Source: an uncultured Blautia sp.
Lineage (GTDB): Bacteria; Bacillota; Clostridia; Lachnospirales; Lachnospiraceae
Assembly (NCBI RefSeq): GCF_937880195.1
Contig: NZ_CALFLA010000019.1
Location: forward strand, 1 to 39,358
Length of the DNA: 39,358 bases
Direction of reading: 5' to 3'
Both the position numbers and the translations under genes were made by a program. A model generated the notes under the pieces. The model saw nothing but the letters and a program-made list of their open reading frames with translations. It ran no database searches and was not told where the DNA came from. Positions within the stretch are counted from its first letter, which is position 1, and every line of letters starts with the position of its first letter. Of the stretch, positions 24,856-33,867 are shown in pieces.

Positions 24856-26814
24856 ATGCAAAAGAGAAACTCTCATGTGCGGAAAAGCCATTACCATCCG
24901 CCAAAACCACAGACAGAAAAGCAAGTTCGGGAGACTGTTTCTGGGAACAGATCAAAAAACCAAAATGTAAAATCTGTTTCCAGAAATTCTTCACGAAGCG
25001 CTTCTGTCAAAAAAAGCGCCTCTCCTCATAAGGGAATGCCATCACGCAACCTACCTGCCAAACACCCTGCGCCTATGCGCTTTATATTCTGGAAAAAATC
25101 CAGAAAAAAATTATTATCGCTGAGATCAGCTGTCCTTCTGCTTGTGATCTGTCTTCTTGGCGGTACTGGGATCCACTTTGCCTATAAGCTGGGATCCGAT
25201 CTTCTTAGCCGCGATAAAAAGTCGGCAGAAGCCATGTCTCATAAAGAAGAAGAGCTTCTTGAAATGCAGAAAACGGAAGAAATAACTTTTTCTCCTCACA
25301 GCGTTGCCTCTACAAAACCAGAAAATCTTATCGACTATACGGAAGTTCAAATAGACGGAACCACCCTTGGAAACATTTCTGAATATGTTCCAGAAGCCCC
25401 GATTTCTTTTGATTCTGGAAAGAAATATACGGATATCAAAGGAATCCTTACTTTCCGTGGAAATAATTTCCGCGACACTGCCGCCTATGGAACTGCCGGA
25501 TTAAAAGAAAAAACCCTGACAGAAAAATGGACCAAAGATACAGGTTCCCTTTCTTCGGAAGGTACTGTATGGACCGGAAGCGGATGGACTGGACAGCCTT
25601 TGATCCAGAAATGGCCCCAGAATGTCCGCGCTCATATGAATATGTATGACTGGGCAAAAGAACAGGAGGAGCTGACAGAGGTTATTTACGCCTGTATGGA
25701 CGGATATGTTTATTTTCTTGATCTTGCTACTGGAAAGGAAACAAGAGATTCTTTATATCTAGGCTATACATTTAAAGGATCCGGCGCTCTGGATCCCAGA
25801 GGATATCCCATTCTTTATGTAGGGGCAGGCTATAACAGCGACCAGGGTACGGCAAGGGTATTTGTCATTAATCTTCTTGACTGCAGCACCATGTATACCT
25901 TTGGTAATAACGATGAGTTTTCCCTGAGAGGAAGCCTCAGCTTTTTTGATTCTTCTCCCCTGGTAGATGCTGAGACAGATACTTTGATCTATCCAGGTGA
26001 AAACGGGATTCTTTATCTGATCAAACTGAATACCCAGTATGATCCAGATGCGGGAACCTTATCCATAAACCCTGGCCGCACTGTGAAATGGCATTATTAT
26101 GGCAAACGTTCCAGTACAGAATCCTTCTGGGTTGGAATGGAAACCAGCGCGGCAGTTTATAAAAATTATCTGTTTTCTCCTGATAACGGCGGAAATCTGA
26201 TGTGTCTTGATCTGAATACCATGGAGCTTGTCTGGGTGCAGGATATTCTGGATGATTCCAATTCCACTCCAGTTCTTTCTGTAGAAAACGGCCATTTATA
26301 TCTGTACGTCAGCACCTCCTTCCGTCTGGGATGGAGAAGCTATGATCAGGCCACCGTACCTGTATGGAAGATCGATGCAGAAACAGGAGAGATCATCTGG
26401 CAAAGAGATTATCAGTGCTACACTGACGACGGAGTTTCCGGCGGCGTACAATCCACCATTGCATCCGGCAAAAATGATCTGAAAGACTTTGTCTATGTCA
26501 CTGTATCAAAAACAGAGGATAACGCAACCGGCGTTCTTAACTGTCTCGACAAAAAAACAGGAGAAAAAATCTGGGAACATAAAGCCGGCTATGCCTGGTC
26601 CTCACCTGTATGCGTGTATGATAAAGAAGGACATGGAAGTGTCATATACTGTAGCAGCGATGGAAATATGTACCTTCTTGACGGAAAAACAGGACAGGTT
26701 TATGACACTTTGTCATTAAGTGAAGGCGTGATCGAAGCATCGCCTGCCGTTTATGGAAATACCGTTGTTGTAGGCACAAGAGACTGTAAGATATGGGGAG
26801 TAAAACTTGGCTGA
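24856..26814 (+). CDS. Membrane-anchored PQQ-like beta-propeller protein
   Basis: A 652-residue protein. Residues 1-75 are a basic Ser/Lys/Asn-rich disordered tail; residues 91-110 are a single membrane segment; the rest is outside. From about residue 220 it has PQQ-type repeats, with W- and G-containing blades such as GYVYFLDLATGKE, NLMCLDLNTMELVW, GVLNCLDKKTGEKIWEH and NMYLLDGKTGQVYD. These are BamB/quinoprotein-like repeats, but no quinone-binding active site is apparent, so it is better seen as a binding scaffold. AAGGAG lies 8 nt before ATG 24856. It follows hisIE but need not be related to it. Function unknown. Confidence 0.82.
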   Translation: MQKRNSHVRKSHYHPPKPQTEKQVRETVSGNRSKNQNVKSVSRNSSRSASVKKSASPHKGMPSRNLPAKHPAPMRFIFWKKSRKKLLSLRSAVLLLVICLLGGTGIHFAYKLGSDLLSRDKKSAEAMSHKEEELLEMQKTEEITFSPHSVASTKPENLIDYTEVQIDGTTLGNISEYVPEAPISFDSGKKYTDIKGILTFRGNNFRDTAAYGTAGLKEKTLTEKWTKDTGSLSSEGTVWTGSGWTGQPLIQKWPQNVRAHMNMYDWAKEQEELTEVIYACMDGYVYFLDLATGKETRDSLYLGYTFKGSGALDPRGYPILYVGAGYNSDQGTARVFVINLLDCSTMYTFGNNDEFSLRGSLSFFDSSPLVDAETDTLIYPGENGILYLIKLNTQYDPDAGTLSINPGRTVKWHYYGKRSSTESFWVGMETSAAVYKNYLFSPDNGGNLMCLDLNTMELVWVQDILDDSNSTPVLSVENGHLYLYVSTSFRLGWRSYDQATVPVWKIDAETGEIIWQRDYQCYTDDGVSGGVQSTIASGKNDLKDFVYVTVSKTEDNATGVLNCLDKKTGEKIWEHKAGYAWSSPVCVYDKEGHGSVIYCSSDGNMYLLDGKTGQVYDTLSLSEGVIEASPAVYGNTVVVGTRDCKIWGVKLG

Positions 26815-26905
26815 TCTGTTTCGATTTACTCTCTTCCCAAAAGCTCTTAGGATTCTTACCTTAGAAAATCCCCCCTTCGGGTTGATGAATCACCAAATTT
26901 ATGAT

Positions 26906-26947
26906 AAAGTGCTTATGACAGCAGCGCCTGTCACAGGCACTTTTTAA
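26906..26947 (+). terminator. Terminator after the beta-propeller gene
   Basis: AAAGTGC (26906-26912) pairs with GCACTTT (26937-26943), and inside it TGACAG (26916-26921) pairs with CTGTCA (26928-26933), with a T-run after. The rest of the 155-bp gap (26815-26969) has no gene; a tiny CCCTTCGGG hairpin precedes the terminator. Confidence 0.8.
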
Positions 26948-26969
26948 AATAAATATAAGGAATGAAAAA

Positions 26970-28838
26970 ATGAGAAAACTTGCATTAAGTGATGAAATCC
27001 TCTTACAGGTTGATAAAGCAGCCCGTTATATTGGCGGCGAGATCAATTCTGTCATGAAGGATAAAGAAAAAGTAGATTTAAGATTTTGCCTTGCCTTTCC
27101 AGATGTGTTTGAAATTGGTATGTCCAATCTTGGTATGGCTATTCTTTATGACATGTTTAATAAAAGAGACGACGTATGGTGTGAACGACTGTTTTCCCCC
27201 TGGACAGACCTGGATCAGATCATGCGGGAGCAGAAGATTCCTCTTTTTGCCCTGGAGTCACAGGAACCGGTAAGAGATTTTGATTTCCTTGGCATTACCC
27301 TTGGATATGAAATGTGCTACACCAATGTGCTTCAGCTTCTGGAGCTTTCTGGAATCCCCTTCCTTTCCAAAGACAGAGGAGAGGAATTTCCTATCGTAAT
27401 CGGCGGAGGCGCATGTACTTATAATCCAGAGCCTCTGGCAGACTTTTTTGACCTCTTTTATATCGGAGAAGGCGAAACTTCCTATGACGCTCTTTTTGAC
27501 GCTTATATCGCCAACAAAAAAGCAGGGGGAAGTAGGGAAGATTTTCTTCTTCAGGCAGCCCGTATTCCGGGAATTTACGTTCCGGCATTTTATGATGTAA
27601 CATATAAAGAAGACGGCACAATCGCTTCTTTTGTCCCAAACAGGGCAGAAGCTCCAAAAAAGATCCAGAAACAGCTTGTTGTTGACATGGAAAAAGAATA
27701 CAATTTTCTGGAAAAGCCTGTAGTGCCTTTTATAAAAGCAACACAGGACCGTGTTACTCTGGAGCTCCAGCGCGGATGTATCCGGGGCTGCCGTTTCTGC
27801 CAGGCCGGAATGATCTATCGTCCTACCAGAGAACGTGATATCGAAACACTGAAAGAATCAGCAAGGATCATGCTGAAAAATACTGGCCATGAAGAGATCT
27901 CTTTAAGCTCCTTAAGTTCCAGTGATTACAGCGAACTGAAAGAACTGGTTAATTTCCTGATTGAAGAATTTAAGGATAAAGCCGTTAATATTTCTTTGCC
28001 TTCTCTCAGGATCGACGCCTTTGCCCTTGATGTAATGAGCAAGGTACAGGATGTAAAAAAGAGCAGTCTGACTTTTGCTCCTGAAGCAGGATCCCAGCGT
28101 CTTAGAAACGTTATTAACAAAGGCCTGACAGAAGAAGATATCCTCCATGGGGCAGGCGAAGCCTTTGAAGGCGGATGGAACCGTGTAAAACTTTATTTTA
28201 TGCTTGGACTTCCTACAGAAACAGAAGAAGACATGAAGGGGATCGCCCATCTTGCTGAAAAAATCGCAGAGCGTTATTATGAAATCCCCAAGGATAAACG
28301 AAACGGCAAAGTTCAGATCAATGTAAGTACATCCTTCTTTGTACCAAAGCCCTTCACCCCATTCCAGTGGGCGTCCATGTTCCGTGAAGAGGAATTTATC
28401 GATAAGGCAAAAGTAGTAAAAAATGAGATCCGTTCCCAGTTAAATCAAAGAAGCATCAAATACAGCTGGCATGAACCGGACGTTACTGTCCTGGAAGGCT
28501 TTCTTGCAAGAGGAGACAGAAGATGTTCTTCTGTTATCCTTAAGGCATATGAACTTGGCGCTCTTTACGACGCATGGTCAGAAAGTTTCCGGTATGAAAT
28601 CTGGAAAAAAGCTTTTGCAGAAACAGGAGTGGATATGGAATTTTATACGCTCCGCGAAAGAAGCACCGACGAAATCCTTCCATGGGATTTTATTGACGCA
28701 GGCGTATCAAAGAAATTCCTGATCCAGGAATGGAAACAGGCAAAGGAAGAATCTGTCACTCCTAACTGCCGTCAAAAATGTTCTGGATGCGGAGCAAAAA
28801 AATATGGAGGAGGTGTTTGCTTTGAAAGTAAGAATTAA
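26970..28838 (+). CDS. TIGR03960 family B12-binding/radical SAM protein
   Basis: A 622-residue protein. An N-terminal cobalamin-binding-like domain includes FPDVFEIGMSNLGMAILYDM. The radical SAM site is GCIRGCRFCQAGMIYRP (C-x3-C-x2-C) near residues 270-285, with SLSSLSSSDYSEL and TFAPEAGSQRLRNVINKG after it. The C-terminus has NCRQKCSGCGAKKYGGGVC, a four-cysteine group that may bind a metal or second cluster. The family is widespread in Clostridia and linked to the TIGR03936 gene beside it. Its reaction is not known to me. It overlaps the next gene by 17 nt. Confidence 0.93.
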   Translation: MRKLALSDEILLQVDKAARYIGGEINSVMKDKEKVDLRFCLAFPDVFEIGMSNLGMAILYDMFNKRDDVWCERLFSPWTDLDQIMREQKIPLFALESQEPVRDFDFLGITLGYEMCYTNVLQLLELSGIPFLSKDRGEEFPIVIGGGACTYNPEPLADFFDLFYIGEGETSYDALFDAYIANKKAGGSREDFLLQAARIPGIYVPAFYDVTYKEDGTIASFVPNRAEAPKKIQKQLVVDMEKEYNFLEKPVVPFIKATQDRVTLELQRGCIRGCRFCQAGMIYRPTRERDIETLKESARIMLKNTGHEEISLSSLSSSDYSELKELVNFLIEEFKDKAVNISLPSLRIDAFALDVMSKVQDVKKSSLTFAPEAGSQRLRNVINKGLTEEDILHGAGEAFEGGWNRVKLYFMLGLPTETEEDMKGIAHLAEKIAERYYEIPKDKRNGKVQINVSTSFFVPKPFTPFQWASMFREEEFIDKAKVVKNEIRSQLNQRSIKYSWHEPDVTVLEGFLARGDRRCSSVILKAYELGALYDAWSESFRYEIWKKAFAETGVDMEFYTLRERSTDEILPWDFIDAGVSKKFLIQEWKQAKEESVTPNCRQKCSGCGAKKYGGGVCFESKN

Positions 28839-29532
28839 ATTTACAAAAACAGGAGCCATGAAGTTTGTGGGTCATCTGGACACTATGCGCTACTTTCAAA
28901 AAGCAGTCAGAAGAGCAGAACTTCCTGCTGCCTTTTCCGGCGGCTATAGTCCTCATATGATCATGTCCTTTGCAGCGCCTCTTGGCGTAGGAACTACAAG
29001 TCTTGGAGAATATTTCGATATAGAGCTGACAGAAACAGTTCCCACAAAGGAAATCGAAAAGCGCCTGAACGCTGTTATGGCAGAGGGCGTAACCGTGTCC
29101 TCTGCTCGTAAGGTAGAAGACGGAAAGGCAAGTACGGCAATGGCTCTTGTAGCGGCAGCAGACTATCTGGTGGCTTTTCGTCCCGGCAGAGAACCTGTCT
29201 GTCCTTCCTGGAGAGAGCAGCTTTCAGATTTTCTTGCGCAAAAGGAACTGCTTGTAACAAAAAAAACAAAACGAAGTGAAAAGACCGTAGATATCCGTCC
29301 ATATATTTACCGCATGGAGCTTTTGGAGGATGGAATATTTATGCAGCTTGCCTCTGCCAGCTCCAATTATACAAAGCCCGAGCTTGTAATGGACACCTTC
29401 CTTCATTTTCTCGGAGAAGAGGCTCAGCCCTTTGCATATATGATTGAACGAAGAGAAGTCTACGCGAATACAGGGGATGAAGCTGCGCCTCATTTTGTTC
29501 CCCTGGAAGCGCTGGGAGAAGAAGTTGAGTAA
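28822..29532 (+). CDS. TIGR03936 family radical SAM-associated protein (DUF2344)
   Basis: A 236-residue protein that always travels with the TIGR03960 protein, sometimes fused to it. It begins KVRIKFTKTGAMKFVGHLDTMRYFQKAVRRAELP and has SGGYSPHMIMSFAAPLGVG and SLGEYFDIEL, the standard family N-terminus. I start it at TTG 28822, with GGAGGAGG (28806-28813) 8 nt upstream; the upstream ATG 28804 would place that site inside the coding region. The end overlaps the RNase G start by 8 nt. Its job is unknown but tied to its radical SAM partner, perhaps presenting an RNA or protein substrate. Confidence 0.92.
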   Translation: MKVRIKFTKTGAMKFVGHLDTMRYFQKAVRRAELPAAFSGGYSPHMIMSFAAPLGVGTTSLGEYFDIELTETVPTKEIEKRLNAVMAEGVTVSSARKVEDGKASTAMALVAAADYLVAFRPGREPVCPSWREQLSDFLAQKELLVTKKTKRSEKTVDIRPYIYRMELLEDGIFMQLASASSNYTKPELVMDTFLHFLGEEAQPFAYMIERREVYANTGDEAAPHFVPLEALGEEVE

Positions 29533-30733
29533 GCTGATCATCACAGAAATGGGCATCCGCAACCGTCTTTGCAGGATTTGCGCCATTTCAGAAGAACAGA
29601 AGATCATGGAGCTTCGTCTGGAAGCTTCTGACAAAAAAAGCATCCTTCATAATATTTATGTAGGTCAGGTTGAAAATATTGTTTCCAATATTCAGGCGGC
29701 TTTTATTCGGTTTGGAGACGGGCTTATGGGATATCTGCCCCTGAACCAGACAGAAGGAGCTATTTTTACAGCCGGAAGAAAAGGCGAGGCTCCTCTTAGA
29801 GCCGGAGACGAGCTTTTAGTTCAGGTAGAGCGGGACGCTATGAAGGGAAAGCTTCCTGCTTTGACCACTAATCTGAATTTTACAGGTAAGTACCTTGTCC
29901 TTACAACAGGAAACAAAAAAATAGGATTTTCCAGTAAATTATCTAAGGAAGAGAGCAGTACGCTGAATAAGTGGCTGGAACCAGAAAGAGAAATAAAAAA
30001 CAGGCCCTATGGGCTGATCGCCCGGACAAATGCTGCAGAAGCATCAAAAGAAGAATTTTTCCATGAACTGACCTTTTTAAAAGCCCTCTATCAGAGAGTA
30101 GCGGTCAACGGCAGGAACCGTACCTGTTTCAGCCTCCTATATGAAGCAGAACCTTTTTATCTGGAGGCAGTCAGAGATATGTACAGCCGGAGCCTGGAGG
30201 AAATTGTTACCGATATTCCAGAAATCTTCCAGAAACTTCGCCTGTACCTGGAGGATTTTATACCGGAGGAAGCTGGAAAGCTTCGTTTTTATGAAGACCG
30301 TCTTCTTCCCCTTTATAAGCTGGCCCGGCTGGAAAACGCAGTAGAAGAGATCTGTCAAGAAAGAGTATGGCTTGGAAGCGGAGGATTTCTTGTAATCCAG
30401 CAGACAGAGGCTTTTGTTTCCATAGATGTAAACAGCGGTAAGTATACTGGCAAGAAAAAAGCAGAGGAAACCTACCGTAAGATCAATCTAGAGGCAGCAA
30501 GAGAAATCGCCCGCCAGATCCGGCTTCGAAATCTTTCGGGAATTATTTTAATTGATTTTATCAATATGGAAAATCCGGACCACCAGCAGGAGCTGTTCCA
30601 CGTGCTTCAGAAATACCTCCGAAAGGATCCTGTAAAATGCAGAGCCATTGACATTACGCCGCTTCATATTCTGGAGATGACAAGAAAAAAAGTCCGCAGG
30701 CCTGTTATGGAGGAGATCCGGGGACTTTTCTGA
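29525..30733 (+). CDS. rng: Ribonuclease E/G family protein
   Basis: A 402-residue protein. The S1-like RNA-binding region (residues about 36-75) has HNIYVGQVENIVSNIQAAFIRFGDGLMGYLPL. The Mg-binding catalytic residues are in VSIDVNSGKYTG (Asp about 301) and IILIDFINMEN (Asp about 344), in the same spacing as E. coli RNase E D303 and D346. It processes rRNA and mRNA ends. The usual C-terminal zinc-link (CPxC) after EMTRK is missing; the protein ends VRRPVMEEIRGLF. TTG 29525 has GGGAG 6 nt upstream, and the first ATG, 8 codons further on (MGIRNRL), is the alternative. Order TIGR03960-TIGR03936-rng-rplU is conserved. Confidence 0.92.
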   Translation: MSKLIITEMGIRNRLCRICAISEEQKIMELRLEASDKKSILHNIYVGQVENIVSNIQAAFIRFGDGLMGYLPLNQTEGAIFTAGRKGEAPLRAGDELLVQVERDAMKGKLPALTTNLNFTGKYLVLTTGNKKIGFSSKLSKEESSTLNKWLEPEREIKNRPYGLIARTNAAEASKEEFFHELTFLKALYQRVAVNGRNRTCFSLLYEAEPFYLEAVRDMYSRSLEEIVTDIPEIFQKLRLYLEDFIPEEAGKLRFYEDRLLPLYKLARLENAVEEICQERVWLGSGGFLVIQQTEAFVSIDVNSGKYTGKKKAEETYRKINLEAAREIARQIRLRNLSGIILIDFINMENPDHQQELFHVLQKYLRKDPVKCRAIDITPLHILEMTRKKVRRPVMEEIRGLF

Positions 30734-30741
30734 ATGAATAC

Positions 30742-30987
30742 TTACTTTCCTTCAATCAGATATTCATAAGAAACATGGAATATCTCAGTAAAAGCTTTCA
30801 ATTCCAGATCCGTTACATATCTTTTATTGGTTTCGATCCTGGTGATCACATTTTTATCCATATCGTAGCCCCTTAATTGAAGCTGATAGGCTAACGAGCG
30901 CTGAGACATATTGTTACTCCGACGAAGTTCAATAAGCCTCTGGCTGATCAGATTCTTTTCTCCGGTAGATGTTCTTGGTTTTGGCAT
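30742..30987 (-). CDS. Small XRE-family helix-turn-helix regulator
   Basis: An 81-residue protein on the minus strand. The XRE/Cro-type HTH runs from about residue 14 to 70: SQRLIELRRSNNMSQRSLAYQLQLRGYDMDKNVITRIE is the HTH pair, and LKAFTEIFHVSYEYLIEG closes the domain. There is no additional domain. It sits between rng and rplU in a block otherwise of one strand, and its stop lies 8 nt from the rng stop. GAAGGGAA lies 6 nt before the ATG. Its target is unknown. An inverted repeat (31020-31071) upstream is a candidate operator. Confidence 0.88.
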   Translation of the reverse strand: MPKPRTSTGEKNLISQRLIELRRSNNMSQRSLAYQLQLRGYDMDKNVITRIETNKRYVTDLELKAFTEIFHVSYEYLIEGK

Positions 30988-31019
30988 AAGAAATTCCCTT
31001 CTGCAGATAAAAGGAGAAC

Positions 31020-31071
31020 GCGTCTCACTTTCTGCACTTTTTGTTAATTTTACAAAGAATCACAGAGACGC
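31020..31071. repeat. Inverted repeat between the XRE gene and the rplU promoter
   Basis: GCGTCTC (31020-31026) is the exact reverse complement of GAGACGC (31065-31071). Between them a second inner pairing, TTTGT with ACAAA around a 7-nt AT-rich loop, is possible. It lies 33 nt upstream of the XRE start on the minus strand. It could be an operator, a leader hairpin or part of a terminator. Confidence 0.4.
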
Positions 31072-31125
31072 CCGGTTGTAAAAATGAGACTGATCAAAAA
31101 TAAGAAAAAAATATTTTATATCCTC

Positions 31126-31154
31126 TTGACGAACAGCTATTCTCGTGTTATCAT
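31126..31154 (+). promoter_or_regulatory. rplU operon promoter
   Basis: TTGACG (31126-31131), a 17-nt spacer, TATCAT (31149-31154). This is a one-mismatch -35 and a good -10, 93 nt before the rplU start. Confidence 0.7.
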
Positions 31155-31159
31155 GCAGT

Positions 31160-31225
31160 AGTATGCCGCACAAAGAGGTTAAAGCGGCGGTTATTGAATA
31201 ACTGCCCACCATATTTGGCGAGTAA
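31160..31225 (+). ncRNA. Putative L21 ribosomal-protein leader RNA
   Basis: The transcribed leader before rplU folds into three small hairpins: GCCGC (31165-31169) with GCGGC (31184-31188), GTTA (31190-31193) with TAAC (31199-31202), and GCC (31204-31206) with GGC (31217-31219). An L21 leader that autoregulates this operon is known in Firmicutes; position and compact structure fit. A covariance search is the proper test, so the call is moderate. Confidence 0.5.
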
Positions 31226-31246
31226 ATTTTACAGGAGGTGCCACAG

Positions 31247-31552
31247 ATGTACGCAATTATTGCAACAGGTGGTAAACAGTACAAAGTTGCCGAGGGCGAC
31301 GTGATCAGAGTTGAGAAACTCGGTGTTGAAGCTGGTGAAACCGTAACATTCGATAACGTAATCGCAGTCAGCAATGACGGATTAAAGGTTGGAGAAGACG
31401 TAAAAGATGCCAGTGTTACCGCTTCTGTAGTTGAGAACGGCAAGGCTAAAAAAGTCATCGTTTACAAGTACAAAAGAAAAACTGGATATCACAAGAAAAA
31501 CGGTCACAGACAGCAGTTTACAAAAGTTAAAATCGAAAAGATCAACGCTTAA
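31247..31552 (+). CDS. rplU: 50S ribosomal protein L21
   Basis: A 101-residue protein, full length. It begins [20 protein letters not shown] and ends with the [24 protein letters not shown] signature. ATG 31247 lies 8 nt from AGGAGG (31233-31238); a GTG at 31238 overlaps that site and is rejected. L21 binds 23S rRNA. It starts the rplU-prp-rpmA unit. Confidence 0.97.
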   Translation: MYAIIATGGKQYKVAEGDVIRVEKLGVEAGETVTFDNVIAVSNDGLKVGEDVKDASVTASVVENGKAKKVIVYKYKRKTGYHKKNGHRQQFTKVKIEKINA

Positions 31553-31564
31553 TCTGGTGTTTGT

Positions 31565-31885
31565 ATGATTACAGTGACAGTCACGAAGAAGAACAATGTT
31601 TATAAAGAGTTTACTTCAAAAGGACATGCCGGTTATGCCGAGGAAGGGCAGGACATTGTATGTGCTGCAGTTTCCGCTCTGGTGATCAATACGGTAAATT
31701 CCCTTGATACTCTTACCCATGATCAGATTTCCGTAAAAGCAAAAGACGGTTATGTATCTTTTGTTTTTACAGATTCTGTATCAGAGGGCGGAACCCTTCT
31801 GATGGATTCCCTTGTTCTCGGACTGACAGAAATTGAGCATAGCTATTCTAAAAGGTATTTAAAAGTAAAAGTCAGGGAGGTGTAA
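31565..31885 (+). CDS. prp: Ribosomal-processing cysteine protease Prp
   Basis: A 106-residue protease of the YsxB/Prp family. The catalytic pair is H21 in [11 protein letters not shown] and C33 in [11 protein letters not shown]. In Firmicutes it removes the N-terminal extension of ribosomal protein L27, and the L27 encoded just downstream has that extension (NLQLF before AHKKG). The rplU-prp-rpmA order is strictly kept. It starts 12 nt after rplU. Confidence 0.96.
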   Translation: MITVTVTKKNNVYKEFTSKGHAGYAEEGQDIVCAAVSALVINTVNSLDTLTHDQISVKAKDGYVSFVFTDSVSEGGTLLMDSLVLGLTEIEHSYSKRYLKVKVREV

Positions 31886-31889
31886 CGAC

Positions 31890-32177
31890 ATGATGAAAAT
31901 GAACCTTCAGTTATTCGCACATAAAAAAGGTGTTGGTTCTACAAAGAACGGCCGTGACTCCGAGTCCAAGAGACTTGGCGCCAAAAGAGCAGACGGACAG
32001 TTTGTAAAAGCTGGAAACATCCTTTACAGACAGCGTGGAACCAAGATTCACCCAGGCGTGAATGTAGGCTGCGGTAAAGACTATACATTATTTGCACTGA
32101 CAGATGGTGTTGTAAGATTCACCAGAAAAGGACGCGATAAGAAACAGGTTTCCATCGTTCCGGTAGAGGCAGAATAA
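31890..32177 (+). CDS. rpmA: 50S ribosomal protein L27 with cleavable N-terminal extension
   Basis: A 95-residue protein. The mature sequence starts [21 protein letters not shown]; in front of it is MMKMNLQLF, the extension that Prp cuts between F9 and A10. L27 reaches the peptidyl transferase centre, so removal is essential in species that have it. AGGGAGG lies 9 nt before ATG 31890; the next codon is also ATG. Confidence 0.97.
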   Translation: MMKMNLQLFAHKKGVGSTKNGRDSESKRLGAKRADGQFVKAGNILYRQRGTKIHPGVNVGCGKDYTLFALTDGVVRFTRKGRDKKQVSIVPVEAE

Positions 32178-32188
32178 TCAGTTAGCGT

Positions 32189-32224
32189 AAGGCTTCAAAT
32201 CGTCCAGGTTTGAAGCCTTTTGTT
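32189..32224 (+). terminator. Terminator after rpmA
   Basis: AAGGCTTCAAA (32189-32199) and TTTGAAGCCTT (32209-32219) form a perfect 11-bp stem with a 9-nt loop and T-rich tail. It separates the ribosomal unit from obgE, which starts only 20 nt later, so some read-through is likely. Confidence 0.8.
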
Positions 32225-32241
32225 TACAGTATAAGGAGTAA

Positions 32242-33531
<1,290 letters not shown>

Positions 33532-33559
33532 GTATTTTTAAGAAAGGCTGGTCACAAAA

Positions 33560-33850
33560 ATGACAAGTAAACAAAGAGCTTACCTGAAGAGTCTGGCTAT
33601 GAAAATGGATCCCGTCCTTCAGCTTGGAAAAGGCAGTGTTACGCCTGAAAATACTGCTTCCGTAGAGGAGGCCCTTGCGGCAAGAGAACTGATCAAGATC
33701 AGCGTGCTTCAGAATTGTCTTGACGATCCCCGTCAGATGGCGGAGGTTCTTGCAGAAAGAACCCATTCCCAGGTTGTTCAGGTGATCGGACGTAAGATCG
33801 TTCTTTACCGCGAAGGAAAGAAAGACAAGAAAAAGATCATCCTGCCATAA
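33560..33850 (+). CDS. yhbY: YhbY-type ribosome assembly RNA-binding protein
   Basis: A 96-residue protein with a CRM domain: SKQRAYLKSLAMKMDPVLQLGKGSVTPE at the N-terminus, then AARELIKISVLQNCLDD and the RKIVLYREGKK tail. It binds RNA and acts with Obg in 50S subunit maturation. It follows obgE by 28 nt and precedes nadD by 17 nt, all in one transcript. Confidence 0.94.
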   Translation: MTSKQRAYLKSLAMKMDPVLQLGKGSVTPENTASVEEALAARELIKISVLQNCLDDPRQMAEVLAERTHSQVVQVIGRKIVLYREGKKDKKKIILP

Positions 33851-33867
33851 GATCAGGAGGAATAAAC

